Part shown: positions 42,137 to 50,889 of the stretch, in pieces
How the letters are laid out: every line of letters starts with the position of its first letter
Numbering within the stretch: the first letter of the stretch is position 1
DNA from: Planctomycetota bacterium
GTDB taxonomy: Bacteria > Planctomycetota > UBA1135 > GCA-002748355
Direction of reading: 5' to 3'
Assembly: GCA_002748355.1 (NCBI GenBank)
Contig: PDSF01000038.1
Location: forward strand, 26,003-90,002
Length of the DNA stretch: 64,000 nucleotides
Program-made: the position numbers and the translations under genes
The notes under the pieces: generated by a model
Databases searched by the model: none
The model's input: only the letters and a program-made list of their open reading frames with translations
What the model was told of the DNA's origin: nothing

Positions 42137-42622
42137 CTACATAACGTAGTAGAAGGTCAAGGACAGAGGCTCCCCTTCGAGATCAAAGTCGAGGGTGAAG
42201 CCTGCGACTGACTCGGGAGGGATGCTGCTGGGCAGGGTGTAGCCGACGGTTACTGTCGGAGTCGACAGGTTCATGTCCGCCCCGCGCTCGACCAGGTAAT
42301 TCTTGAAGTTGCCGCCGATCATGTTGAGCACTTCGCCGAGGGCGTCAGAGACGTCCTCTTCACTCATCTCATCTGGCGAATCCGCCATCAGCAGAGTCGC
42401 CGCAATACGCTTAGCAAGGTCTTGTGATGTTGTGATGAGAAATGAGCCGACCTTGGTTCCGTTGTAGCTGAGTACAGCGGTCATCTCACAAGAACTAGCG
42501 GCGGAAATGACAGGCTTACGCTCCTTGGTCTCGATCGGGATTGGGATCATCGACGAAAACACTGTGTGCGTCGCGATCTCAAGCTGATCGGGCAAAGGAG
42601 TGGCCAAGACCTTCTTGCTCAT
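42137..42622 (-). CDS. cheX: CheX-like chemotaxis phosphatase
   Basis: A 161-residue single CheX/CheC-type domain. The start ATG 42622 is chosen because sequence upstream lacks protein character. The E-x-x-N phosphatase helix is present (SDALGEVLNMIGGNFKNYL), preceded by the strand/helix pattern GTKVGSFLITTSQDLAKRIAATLL. Such proteins dephosphorylate CheY-P and so set flagellar switching. It lies between cheY (43 bp upstream) and the CheX-receiver fusion gene (34 bp downstream). Confidence 0.85.
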   Translation of the reverse strand: MSKKVLATPLPDQLEIATHTVFSSMIPIPIETKERKPVISAASSCEMTAVLSYNGTKVGSFLITTSQDLAKRIAATLLMADSPDEMSEEDVSDALGEVLNMIGGNFKNYLVERGADMNLSTPTVTVGYTLPSSIPPESVAGFTLDFDLEGEPLSLTFYYVM

Positions 42623-42665
42623 TGCTGCTCCCGAACCGATGGTTCGGCGAAAATTGCCGATTAAA

Positions 42666-43034
42666 TCAAGAGAGCAGTGGGCCGAGGACCTCTTGGATCT
42701 TCTCGGGAGTGAAGGGTTTTTTAAGATAGCCGTTGGCGCCACTCGTCCTGGCTTCGTTGACGACTTCGTTACTGCCTTCGGTCGTGATCATTACGATCGG
42801 CGTCTTGTTGCCATATTTGCCTCGAACAGCTTTTACGAAGTCGAGTCCGTTCATATTTGGCATATTGACGTCGGAGAGGATTAGGTCGACGGCACCCTTG
42901 TCGAGTTGCTCCAGGCCTTGGAGTCCGTCTCCGGCTTCTTTGAAGCTGTCTACCTTGTAGCCGGCCTGGCGGATGCCGCGCATGATGATTTTGCGCATCG
43001 TACCTGAATCGTCGACGATCAGAATGTTGGACAT
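42666..43034 (-). CDS. cheY: CheY response regulator
   Basis: A 122-residue stand-alone receiver. Start ATG 43034 opens with MSNILIVDDSGTMRKII, giving the acidic pair (D-D). The phospho-acceptor lies in DLILSDVNMPNMNG, and the conserved Thr and Lys-Pro are in VMITTEG and YLKKPFTPEKI. It is like chemotaxis CheY, which binds the flagellar motor when phosphorylated. It is 43 bp upstream of cheX in the same direction and downstream of fliA, but a strong hairpin (43130-43162) lies between fliA and cheY, so cheY may have its own promoter. Confidence 0.92.
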   Translation of the reverse strand: MSNILIVDDSGTMRKIIMRGIRQAGYKVDSFKEAGDGLQGLEQLDKGAVDLILSDVNMPNMNGLDFVKAVRGKYGNKTPIVMITTEGSNEVVNEARTSGANGYLKKPFTPEKIQEVLGPLLS

Positions 43035-43129
43035 GGTCCTTCCTCGGCTAACTGCATTGGATTCCGTGCTCTCTCTTCGATCGTCGGCCTCTTGTGACTT
43101 CAGCATTTTTCGTGGCTGTTGTCATGGAA

Positions 43130-43162
43130 AGCGGGCGTCTCTGCTGTGAGAGGACGCCCGCT
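43130..43162 (-). terminator. Hairpin between fliA and cheY
   Basis: agcgggcgtc (43130-43139) pairs with gacgcccgct (43153-43162), and tct/aga extends the stem by three further pairs around a short loop, offset by one base. On the minus strand the stem is followed by TTTCC. It lies 42 nt past the fliA stop, and could terminate or attenuate read-through into cheY. Confidence 0.65.
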
Positions 43163-43203
43163 GCCGCGATCAGTGTCTTCGACTCGACATACTCATCGAA
43201 ATC

Positions 43204-44355
43204 TCAGACCGTGCGCTCCTCCTTGGAGAGGTGCTGCAGCTGGTTTTTGAGTCGGGACATCACGTTGCTGTGGATCTGGCAGACGCGCGACTCGGTGAGG
43301 CTCATGATGTCGCCGATCTCGCGCATGGTGAGCCCTTCGTAGTAGTACATGATGATGATGAGCCGTTCCTTCTTGGTCAGGCTGCTGGTGATCACGTCGA
43401 GTACGTCATGCTGCTGCAGGGCGCTCACGGGGTCGGTGCTCTGCTTGTCCTCGAGGATCTCGACCTTCTCTAGCTCACGCTCTTCGCTCCCGTCTTCGAG
43501 CTTGTCAGAGAGTGAGAAGATGGTTTTGGCATTGGCTTCTCCCCGGAGTGATTCGAGTTCTTCCAGGGAGACTTCGAGTTCATTGGCGAGTTCAAAATCG
43601 TTGGCTTCGCGTCCGTGTAGGGCTTCGAGTTTGCGAACGGCCCGCTCGAGCTTGTGGGCCTTCAGGCGGACCAGGCGCGGGACCCAGTCTTGGCTGCGCA
43701 GCTCGTCCAGGATGGACCCCCGGATACGGGTTGAGCAGTAGGTCTTGAACTTGATTCCACGCGAGAGATCAAAACCGCGGATGGCGTCGAGAAGGCCGAA
43801 GGTGCCGGCGCTGACCAGGTCGTCGAGCTCGATCGACTTGGGCAGGGTCTGCAGCAGGCGTTCGGCGATGTAGCGAACGAGCGGGAAATGATGCTCGACG
43901 AGGATGTTGCGTAGGTTCTCGTCGCCGGTCTTCTTAAAGGTCCGCCAAATCTGATCGATGCGCTCTTGCTCGGCGCGCTTACGCTGGGCGGGTGTCAGCG
44001 GCTTGTCCTGGGGGCTCGCGCTGCTACGGGCTTTCGCTGGCGACTTCTTGGCTGGGCTGCTGCGCTTCTTCGCCGCGGCCTTCTTTGCCGGAGTCTTCTT
44101 CGCCGAGAGCTTGGCGGTGGCGGACTTCTTCGTTGTCCGCTTGCTCGGGGCGCTTTTGCTGCTGGGCTTCTGCCCTGCAGCTTGGGCGGGCGACGCCTTT
44201 GTTGGCGTCTTGCGAGCCGCGGCCTTCGTTGCCGCGCTTTTCTTCTTGCCTGTTGCTTGGCTTGAGCCGGATTTGGGGGCTGGGCTGAGCTTAGCTTTTG
44301 AGCGATTGCTTGAGCTGCTGGAAGAGGAAGACTTCTTGGAGCGTGCAGATCTCAT
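43204..44355 (-). CDS. fliA: FliA/WhiG-type sigma-28 factor with Lys-rich N-terminal tail
   Basis: A 383-residue sigma-70 family factor of the sigma-28 subgroup. Start ATG 44355 is supported by AAAGGTGA 4 nt upstream. Residues ~125-383 contain region 2 (IAERLLQTLPKSIELDDLV, then GLLDAIRGFDLSRGIKFKTY), region 3 and the region 4 helix-turn-helix (YYYEGLTMREIGDIMSLTESRVCQIH), as in FliA. The first ~115 residues are a Lys/Ala/Pro/Ser-rich tail (AKKTPAKKAAAKK, PAKKSPAKA) like histone H1, not seen in typical FliA of ~240 residues. Such tails bind DNA or polyanions. The sigma would transcribe flagellar genes; tail function is unknown. It heads the cheY-cheX cluster. Confidence 0.88.
   Translation of the reverse strand: MRSARSKKSSSSSSSSNRSKAKLSPAPKSGSSQATGKKKSAATKAAARKTPTKASPAQAAGQKPSSKSAPSKRTTKKSATAKLSAKKTPAKKAAAKKRSSPAKKSPAKARSSASPQDKPLTPAQRKRAEQERIDQIWRTFKKTGDENLRNILVEHHFPLVRYIAERLLQTLPKSIELDDLVSAGTFGLLDAIRGFDLSRGIKFKTYCSTRIRGSILDELRSQDWVPRLVRLKAHKLERAVRKLEALHGREANDFELANELEVSLEELESLRGEANAKTIFSLSDKLEDGSEERELEKVEILEDKQSTDPVSALQQHDVLDVITSSLTKKERLIIIMYYYEGLTMREIGDIMSLTESRVCQIHSNVMSRLKNQLQHLSKEERTV
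43990..44340 (-). repeat. Lys/Ala/Ser-rich low-complexity coding region in fliA
   Basis: About 350 bp encoding the sigma factor's N-terminal tail; the plus strand shows recurring cttcttcg, ggcttctt and gccgcgg words. A run of nine serine codons begins at residue 9. The composition closely resembles the lysine-rich insert of the tricorn-like protease at 22 kb. Borders approximate. Confidence 0.75.
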
Positions 44356-44732
44356 GCTCACCTTTGGGGTGTTAGGGGGCCGAGTAGAGCCCTCTCGAAT
44401 CGATCGCACGTGAGTGGTCTCGCTAGCTGGCAGCGGTCAGTAGGGGATAAACCCTGACAGGATCGGCAGGCCTGGGTGCCAGTCAGCTAGGCTCACGTCC
44501 GCGCTTTCTTCTTTCGGTAGCCAGGCAGCCTGGGGTCTCCAGGTCCATGGCTTTGCGCGCCCACCTCGCGATGGGGCTGCCTTTTCGAGAAGAGCTTTGG
44601 ACGGTTGGAAAAGAGCGTCGACAGTGAATGTGCCGCCTCCATATATCGGCGGGATCGACCGCTGGCTTCAGGACTTTGGAGAGAATCTCGACAGCTTTCT
44701 CGAGATCCCCGCTTTTGGCGGCCAGATCTCCG
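44356..44732. other. Intergenic region upstream of fliA
   Basis: About 380 bp between the apt stop and the fliA start, both genes being on the minus strand. It should hold the fliA promoter. No clear gene, RNA or strong terminator is recognised. Short plus-strand frames here extend into apt antisense and are not supported. Confidence 0.45.
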
Positions 44733-45248
44733 TCAGTCGTAGCGGATCAGCGTGTGCAAAGCCGCTGCACCAAGGCGATTGCGGCCTCCGAGGAAGCCCA
44801 GCTCGATCACTACGCTGCAGGCAGCGATTTCGGCTCCTTGTTGTCCCAGGAGTTGTACCGCGGCTGCCATCGTGCCTCCGGTGGCGAGGAGGTCATCGAC
44901 CAATAGCACCCGCTCCCCGGGCTTGATGGCGTCGACGTGCATCTCGATCTTGTCGCTGCCGTATTCCAGGTCGTATTCGACGCTGCTGGTCTTGTAGGGG
45001 AGCTTCCCTGGCTTGCGGATGGGGACGAAGCCGACGCCGAGTTCCTTCGCGACGGCTGTGCCGAAGATGAAGCCTCGTGACTCGATCCCGGCCACCTTGC
45101 TGATCTGGAGCTGTCGTGCATCAGCCGCCATCAGCTCGATGGATCTTGCCAGCGCCGCGGCGTTGCCGAGCAGGGGCGTGATGTCCTTGAAGACGATGCC
45201 TGGCTTGGGGAAGTCGGGGATGTCACGGATGTTGTCTTCGAGCTTCAT
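44733..45248 (-). CDS. apt: Adenine phosphoribosyltransferase
   Basis: A 171-residue type I phosphoribosyltransferase that salvages adenine to AMP using PRPP. The family N-terminus IRDIPDFPKPGIVFKDITPLL is essentially diagnostic, and the PRPP-binding motif is VLLVDDLLATGGTM, with KVAGIESRGFIFG upstream. Length is normal for Apt. It lies 30 bp downstream of argS in the same direction and is probably cotranscribed with the uup-argS pair. Confidence 0.96.
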   Translation of the reverse strand: MKLEDNIRDIPDFPKPGIVFKDITPLLGNAAALARSIELMAADARQLQISKVAGIESRGFIFGTAVAKELGVGFVPIRKPGKLPYKTSSVEYDLEYGSDKIEMHVDAIKPGERVLLVDDLLATGGTMAAAVQLLGQQGAEIAACSVVIELGFLGGRNRLGAAALHTLIRYD

Positions 45249-45278
45249 CTGGGTGCACTTTGGGGGTTGCCCTGCTGC

Positions 45279-47057
45279 TCACATCTCTTCGGGTGAAGCG
45301 ACGCCGAGCAGGGCGAGGCCATCGCCCAGCAGCTTGCGCCCGGCGGCTACGAGAGCCAAGCGTGCGTTGCGGACTTTGGGTTCGGCGTCGAGCACTCGGT
45401 GCTCCCGCAGGTAGCTGTGAATGCTGCTGGCGATGCGGATCAAGAGCTGGGTGAGAGTCGAAGGCTCGCTCTTGTCCGCGGCTCTCTGCAAGGCGGGGCC
45501 GAATTCCTGCATGGTCAGCAGGACCTGGCGCGCATCTGAGAGCATGCTCCAGTCGACCTCGTCGCTGTTGCCGTCCCAGCCGATGCCCTTGGCTTCGGCT
45601 TTGCGGAGAATACTCGCCAGACGCACGGCGGCGTATTGCACGTAGGGTCCGGTTTCGCCTTCGAAGCTAAGCATCTCCTCCCAGTCGAACTTGACGTCCT
45701 TGATGCGCCCGTTCTTGAGGTCGTTGAAGACGATGGCCGAGACGCCGATTTGTTCGGCGACCTGGTTCTTATTGGGGAGCTCGGGGTTTTTCTCTTCGAT
45801 GATCTGACGCACCCGCGCGACCGCTTGGTCGAAGACATCGTCCAGAAAGATGGTGTTGCCCTCGCGCGATTTGCCCTTGGCCCATTTCTTTTCCTCTTCG
45901 CTCCAGAAGAGGATGAGTCCGAAGGGCACGTGCTCGACTTGGTCCCAGTTCTTCCATCCGAGCTTTTCGAGGATGTTCTTCAGCTCGAGAAAGTGCACCT
46001 TTTGCTCGCCGCCGACGACGTAGAGCGCGCGGTCGAAGTGGAAGCTCTCGCGCCGATAGATCAGCGCTGCGAGATCGCGGGTGGTGTAGTTGGTGGTGCC
46101 GTCGCTCTTGCGCACGAGGGCCGGTTTGTTGTCGCCCTTGTCGTTTTTCGGGCAGCCTTTGTAGTTCATCTCGACGACGAGGGCGCCGTCGGATTCGCTG
46201 GTGATGCCGGCGTCGATCAGGGTTCGCAGGGCGTTTTCGACCTTGTCTTCGTAGAAGCTCTCGCCGGTGACATGGTCGAAGTGAATGCCTAGGCGGCGGT
46301 ACGGGCCGTTGAAGGCCTCCAGGCTGGCTTCGCGCAGCATATTCCAGAGGCGGCGTTCTTCGTTATCTTCGCCCGACTCCAGACGGCGGAAGGCCTCTGC
46401 CGCCCGCTCTTCGAGGCTGGGGTCGCTTTTGGCTTCGACGCCGAACTTGACGTAGTTTTCGTAGAGGTGGCGGACCGGGCGCTGCTTCAGCTCGTCTTCG
46501 TCACCCCACTCTTGCCAGGCCACGATGATCTTGCCCTGCGGCGTGCCCCAGTCGCCGATGTGGTTGATGCCCGTAACCTCGTGGCCGGTGTGAGAGAGGA
46601 TCCTGTAGAGGGCGCCGCCGATAACCGTCGAGCGCAGGTGCCCGATGTGGAAAGGCTTGGCGATATTGGGCGAGCTGTAATCGATCACGACCTTTTGGCC
46701 GTTGCTCGGCCAGCGGCCGTAGGGAGCTTGCTCTCGCAAAATGCCGCCGGCTACCACGCTTGCTAGTGCGCTGGGGCGGTAGCGGATATTGAGGAAGGGG
46801 CCGGTGGGCTCGGCGCTCTCGATGACGTCATCGGGGGGCAGGGCCTCGGCGAGCATCTTGGCGGCGCCAGGCGGGTTGGTCTGCAGCCGCTTGGCGAAGG
46901 GAAAGCAGGCGAGGGCAATATCGCCGTGGCTCGGGTCCTTGGGGCGGTCGAGGGGTAGCGGGAGCATGCTCGCGTCTTGGCCCTCAAGGCACTTGGCCAG
47001 GGCTGTGCGCAGGCAGGCTTCGACGTGTCCGCTGAGGTCGCTTGGGATCGATTTCAC
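45279..47057 (-). CDS. argS: Arginyl-tRNA synthetase
   Basis: A 592-residue class I aminoacyl-tRNA synthetase charging tRNA-Arg. The HIGH motif is PFHIGHLRSTVIGG (137-140) and the KMSKS-equivalent loop is AKGKSREGNT. The ArgRS N-terminal additional domain and the C-terminal anticodon-binding DALR domain (ending ARLALVAAGRKLLGDGLALLGV) are present. The start is GTG at 47057, inside a GTGA overlap with the stop of the ABC-F gene; upstream ATG 47153 would lie within that gene. Confidence 0.95.
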   Translation of the reverse strand: MKSIPSDLSGHVEACLRTALAKCLEGQDASMLPLPLDRPKDPSHGDIALACFPFAKRLQTNPPGAAKMLAEALPPDDVIESAEPTGPFLNIRYRPSALASVVAGGILREQAPYGRWPSNGQKVVIDYSSPNIAKPFHIGHLRSTVIGGALYRILSHTGHEVTGINHIGDWGTPQGKIIVAWQEWGDEDELKQRPVRHLYENYVKFGVEAKSDPSLEERAAEAFRRLESGEDNEERRLWNMLREASLEAFNGPYRRLGIHFDHVTGESFYEDKVENALRTLIDAGITSESDGALVVEMNYKGCPKNDKGDNKPALVRKSDGTTNYTTRDLAALIYRRESFHFDRALYVVGGEQKVHFLELKNILEKLGWKNWDQVEHVPFGLILFWSEEEKKWAKGKSREGNTIFLDDVFDQAVARVRQIIEEKNPELPNKNQVAEQIGVSAIVFNDLKNGRIKDVKFDWEEMLSFEGETGPYVQYAAVRLASILRKAEAKGIGWDGNSDEVDWSMLSDARQVLLTMQEFGPALQRAADKSEPSTLTQLLIRIASSIHSYLREHRVLDAEPKVRNARLALVAAGRKLLGDGLALLGVASPEEM

Positions 47058-48940
47058 TGCCAGTTCTCCCACTGCTCGTAGAGCTTCGCTAGCTCGGATT
47101 CGAGCTGCTTGATTTGGTCTTGCAGGGCCTTCATTTGCCCTGGGTTTTTCCACGCGTCCTGCTCGGTGAGGCCGTTTTGACAGCTCTCCAGCTCGGCCTC
47201 GAGCTCGAAGATCTTCTCCTCGAGCTTTTGGAAAGCGTAGGGGTTACGGATTTTGTCGCTCTTCTGCTCGGGGCTCGCTGCCTGCTGGCGAGAGCGACTG
47301 CTTTTTTCGGCGCGAGCTTTCTCGCTGGCTTGCAGCCGACGCTGGGCCAGGGCCTGCTCATAAGCTTCGAGGCCCTGCTCGTGGATAACGATCCGGTCCT
47401 GCTGCATTTCGAAGACGCGGCCGCCGATTTTGTCGAGGAAGAATCGGTCGTGGGAAATCGCGAGCACTGTGCCTGGATAATCCTGGATTGCGTCCTCAAG
47501 GGTTTCGCGGGTGGTGATATCGAGGTGGTTGGTGGGCTCGTCGAGCAGGAGGACATCGGCCTCCTGCGTTACCAGGCGGGCGAGGCAGAGGCGCCGTTTC
47601 TCGCCGCCGGAAAGGGTGGAGATTTCCTTGTCGACCTCGTCTTCGCTGAAGAGGAACTTCGCCAGGTGGCCGCGTAGCTCGCCCTCGGTCCAGGTCGGGA
47701 CAAGCTCAAGTAATGCCTGCAGGACCGTGCCGCTCTTCGGCAGGTCTTCCATCTGCTGGGTGAAATACAGAAAGCGCAGCTTTTGGGCACGTTCGAGTAC
47801 TCCGGCGCTCGGCAGGACCTGGCCGAGTATGCACTTGAGGAGGGTGCTCTTGCCGATGCCGTTTTTGCCGACGATGCCGATGCTTTCGCCGAAGTAGACG
47901 CGGAAGTCGAGGGAGCGAAACAGCTCTTTGCCGTTGGGGAAACGGAAGCCCAGCTCCTTGCCCTCGATCATGGTTTGCCCCTCAAGGCCGCGTGCCTTAC
48001 CGAGACGCAGAGCCATGTGGCGCTTGTATTCGTTTGGTTTGGCGATGCGCTCCATTCGCTCCAGGCGCTTGAGGCGGCCCTTGGCCTGGGCTGTCCAGCG
48101 ACTGCCCATGTGCTTGCGAATGTAGGCAATCTCCTTCTCGAAGAACTCCTCCTGCTTCTTGTGCTCGCGGAGCAGGGTCTCGAGTTCGAGTTCCTTCTGC
48201 TTGCGGTAGGCGGCGAAGTTGCCTTTGAAGCGGCGGACCCTGCCGCCTTCGACCTCGACGATGGAGGAGCAGACCCGGTCGAGGAAGCGGCGGTCGTGGC
48301 TGACGACGACGAAGGAGCCGCTGCGTTGGGTCAGCCAGGACTCGAGGAAATGGATGCCTTCTAGGTCGAGGTGGTTGGTCGGCTCGTCGAGTATGAGGAG
48401 GTCGCAGGGAAGGAGCATGAGCCGGGCTAGGGCCACTCGCGACTTCTCGCCGCCCGAGAGCACCGAGACCGGCTTATCGAGGTCTTCGAGCTGGAAGCCG
48501 AGGCCGGTCAGCGCCTGTTCGACGAACTGGTGGCGGCGGTAGCCGCCGGCGGACTCGAAGCGGGTGTGCAGATACTCGTGGCGGTGCAGGAGGGCCTTGT
48601 CCTCGGGCGTCCGCGTTAGCTGCTCCTCGATCTCGCGCAGCTCCTGCTCCATGCGGTCCAGCTGCTCAAGGGAGCGCTCAGTGGCCTCGCGCACGGTGCA
48701 GCCTTCGCCGAGCTGCGGGATCTGCGCGGCCCAGCCGATGCTGAGATCGCGTCGGGTGAAGCGATCGCCGCGGTCAGGCGGCTCCTCGCCGGTCAGGATC
48801 TTGATCAGCGTGGTCTTGCCTGCGCCGTTATCGCCGACCACGCCGACCCGCTCCTTCTCGTCGATGCGCAGCGACACCCCTTCGAAGACGATCAGGTCTC
48901 CGAAGCTGCGTTCGACGTTGCTGAGGGAGACGAGGGTCAT
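47054..48940 (-). CDS. ABC-F family ATPase, Uup-like
   Basis: A 628-residue soluble protein with two ABC ATPase domains and no membrane segment. Walker A motifs are GDNGAGKT (36-43) and GKNGIGKS in the second half; the signatures LSGGEKSRVALARL and LSGGEKRRLCLARL are both intact, and a linker helix pair lies between the two domains. The C-terminal ~70 residues form a charged coiled coil (FQKLEEKIFELEAELESCQ, then QDQIKQLESELAKLYEQ), as in Uup. Members act on ribosomes or branched DNA. Start ATG 48940; the frame continues to 49312 but is the antisense of the neighbouring gene. Translation of argS is coupled to its end. Confidence 0.92.
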   Translation of the reverse strand: MTLVSLSNVERSFGDLIVFEGVSLRIDEKERVGVVGDNGAGKTTLIKILTGEEPPDRGDRFTRRDLSIGWAAQIPQLGEGCTVREATERSLEQLDRMEQELREIEEQLTRTPEDKALLHRHEYLHTRFESAGGYRRHQFVEQALTGLGFQLEDLDKPVSVLSGGEKSRVALARLMLLPCDLLILDEPTNHLDLEGIHFLESWLTQRSGSFVVVSHDRRFLDRVCSSIVEVEGGRVRRFKGNFAAYRKQKELELETLLREHKKQEEFFEKEIAYIRKHMGSRWTAQAKGRLKRLERMERIAKPNEYKRHMALRLGKARGLEGQTMIEGKELGFRFPNGKELFRSLDFRVYFGESIGIVGKNGIGKSTLLKCILGQVLPSAGVLERAQKLRFLYFTQQMEDLPKSGTVLQALLELVPTWTEGELRGHLAKFLFSEDEVDKEISTLSGGEKRRLCLARLVTQEADVLLLDEPTNHLDITTRETLEDAIQDYPGTVLAISHDRFFLDKIGGRVFEMQQDRIVIHEQGLEAYEQALAQRRLQASEKARAEKSSRSRQQAASPEQKSDKIRNPYAFQKLEEKIFELEAELESCQNGLTEQDAWKNPGQMKALQDQIKQLESELAKLYEQWENWQ

Positions 48941-49032
48941 TGGCGCGGGGGCAAAAACGGGTGGAGCATTGAAGCCAGCCCCGCGCGTGAATGCCAGACG
49001 TGCTACGAAGGAGCCGCTTACGGCACTGCCCC

Positions 49033-50889
49033 TCAGGCCTCTTTGCGGCCGAAGCTCGGGTCGATCTTGACCAGGGCTGCGATGATGAAGGCCGGGATGG
49101 TGGCGATCAGCACCCAGACGAAGAAGTTGTGGTAGCCCAGAGCCTCCTGCAGCCAGCCGCTGAACATGCCCGGGATCATCATCCCGAGGGCCATGAAGCC
49201 GGTGGTGATTGCGAAGTGCGCGGTCTTCTGTGGGCCTTGGGCGACCAGGATCATGTACATCATGTAGGCGGTGAAGCCGAAGCCGTAGCCGAACTGCTCG
49301 ACCGCGATGCACAGGTTCACCAGGAAGAAGGACTCGGTCTGCGTCGCGGCCAGGAGGATGTAGACGGCGTTGGGCAGGTTGATGGCCACGACCATCGGGA
49401 GTAGCCAGCGCTTGAGCCCGTGTTTGCTGACCAATAGGCCGCCCAGGATGCCGCCGACGGTGAGCGCCAAGACGCCGACCGTTCCGTATGCGAAGCCCAC
49501 TTCGCCGGTCGAAAGACCAAGCCCGCCGACATCGCGGCTGTCGAGTAGGAAGGGCGCGGCCAGCTTGACCAGCTGCGCCTCGCCAAAGCGGTAGAAGAGC
49601 AGGAAGGCCAGCACCATGACGATGTCGCGGCGCTTGAAGAAGCTGGCGAAGGTGCCCCAGAACTCGCGGAGGATGCTCCCCCCTTCTTCGCGGCGTGTCG
49701 GCCGGTCAGCTGCGCTCTTGGGGATGGCGAAGCGGTGCCAGACGAAGAGCGAGAGGAAGAGCCCTGCGAGCACGAAGAAGGTAATCGACCAGGCCAGCGG
49801 GATGTTGCCGGCGCGGGCCTCGAAGCTGGCGCTGATCGGCAGCTTCTGTCTCGGGTCGATCTGTACCGCGACGAGGGCGCTGCTGCCCACGTTCTCAGGG
49901 GTGATGCGCAGGGTGTCGCTGGACACCAGCTTCAGGTTCTTGTTACCGCTGCTGCGTTCGATGGTGAGGCTTGCACCCTCGGCTGCGAGTTCGGGCTTGC
50001 TCAGTCGCAGCTCGACGACCGCGACCGCGCCGTTGAGCTTCTCGACCGCTTTGCGCTCTTCGCCGAAGCTCTCCTTGATCCACTTGCCGAGGGGGCCGGA
50101 GACCTTGCTCTGCCAGAAGCCCGCCTCTTGCTTGCCCTTCTTCGGCTCGGGCTTCTTCTTGATCGGTTTGGGGATGAAGCCGTGCTCTTGGTTCCAGGTC
50201 TTTACGCGCTTCAGTAGTTGGCGCACTGACTCCGGGTCTGCGGCGCCGAGAGGAAGCTCCAGGACGCTCTTTTCGAACTGGACTCGCTCGCCTTCGAGCG
50301 CCACGTCGAAGCTCTGGGGGTTGCCGAGTGCCGTTGCGCTGAGCCCGGCCTTTGCCGTGACTTCAAGTCGCGCAACTTCGGGCCCAGTGCTCCGCTCGAG
50401 CGTGCCGGCCAGCATGATCAACAGGCCCTGCCCGGCGATCATCGCGAAGCGATAGAAGGTGCTGCGAATGCCGACGAAGAAGGCCTGATGCTGTTCGCTT
50501 AGGCCCAGCATGTAGAAGCCGTCGGCGGCGATGTCGTGGGTCGCTGAGCTGAAGGCCATCAGCCAGAACAGCGCCAGCGTCCACTGGAAGAAGTTCGGCA
50601 CCGGGATCGTGAACGCTACGCCCGCCAGGCCCGCACCGATCAAGAGCTGCATCGCCAGGATCCAGAAACGCTTGGTCCGCATCAGGTCGACGAAGGGGCT
50701 CCAAAGCGGCTTGATGACCCAGGGCAGGTAGAGCCAGGAGGTGTAGAGCGCGATGTCGGTGTTCGAAATCCCCATGCGCTTGTAGAGCACCACTGCGACC
50801 GTCATCACCACGACATAGGGGATGCCTTCGGCGAAGTAGAGACTGGGGATCCAGCTCCAAGGCTGGCTCTTGGGCTTATCGTTGCTCAT
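49033..50889 (-). CDS. AmpG-like MFS transporter with large inserted domain
   Basis: A 618-residue major facilitator. The N-terminal part (IPSLYFAEGIPYVVVMTVAVVLYKRMG, WVIKPLWSPFVDLM) closely resembles AmpG-like muropeptide permeases of Bacteroidetes-type lineages. About 12 membrane helices are visible, but roughly 200 residues (~170-370) between the first and second halves form a soluble insert containing KKKPEPKKGK and repetitive hydrophilic strands. The substrate is probably an anhydromuropeptide or other sugar-peptide, by family resemblance only. It overlaps the upstream SSS symporter gene by 14 bp, so they form one operon. Confidence 0.82.
   Translation of the reverse strand: MSNDKPKSQPWSWIPSLYFAEGIPYVVVMTVAVVLYKRMGISNTDIALYTSWLYLPWVIKPLWSPFVDLMRTKRFWILAMQLLIGAGLAGVAFTIPVPNFFQWTLALFWLMAFSSATHDIAADGFYMLGLSEQHQAFFVGIRSTFYRFAMIAGQGLLIMLAGTLERSTGPEVARLEVTAKAGLSATALGNPQSFDVALEGERVQFEKSVLELPLGAADPESVRQLLKRVKTWNQEHGFIPKPIKKKPEPKKGKQEAGFWQSKVSGPLGKWIKESFGEERKAVEKLNGAVAVVELRLSKPELAAEGASLTIERSSGNKNLKLVSSDTLRITPENVGSSALVAVQIDPRQKLPISASFEARAGNIPLAWSITFFVLAGLFLSLFVWHRFAIPKSAADRPTRREEGGSILREFWGTFASFFKRRDIVMVLAFLLFYRFGEAQLVKLAAPFLLDSRDVGGLGLSTGEVGFAYGTVGVLALTVGGILGGLLVSKHGLKRWLLPMVVAINLPNAVYILLAATQTESFFLVNLCIAVEQFGYGFGFTAYMMYMILVAQGPQKTAHFAITTGFMALGMMIPGMFSGWLQEALGYHNFFVWVLIATIPAFIIAALVKIDPSFGRKEA

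Noticed and set aside
47144..49312. Extension of the ABC-F frame beyond 48940 to 49312
   Set aside because: The added segment is Arg/His-rich and lies antisense over the neighbouring MFS gene; the ABC-F domain begins at ATG 48940.
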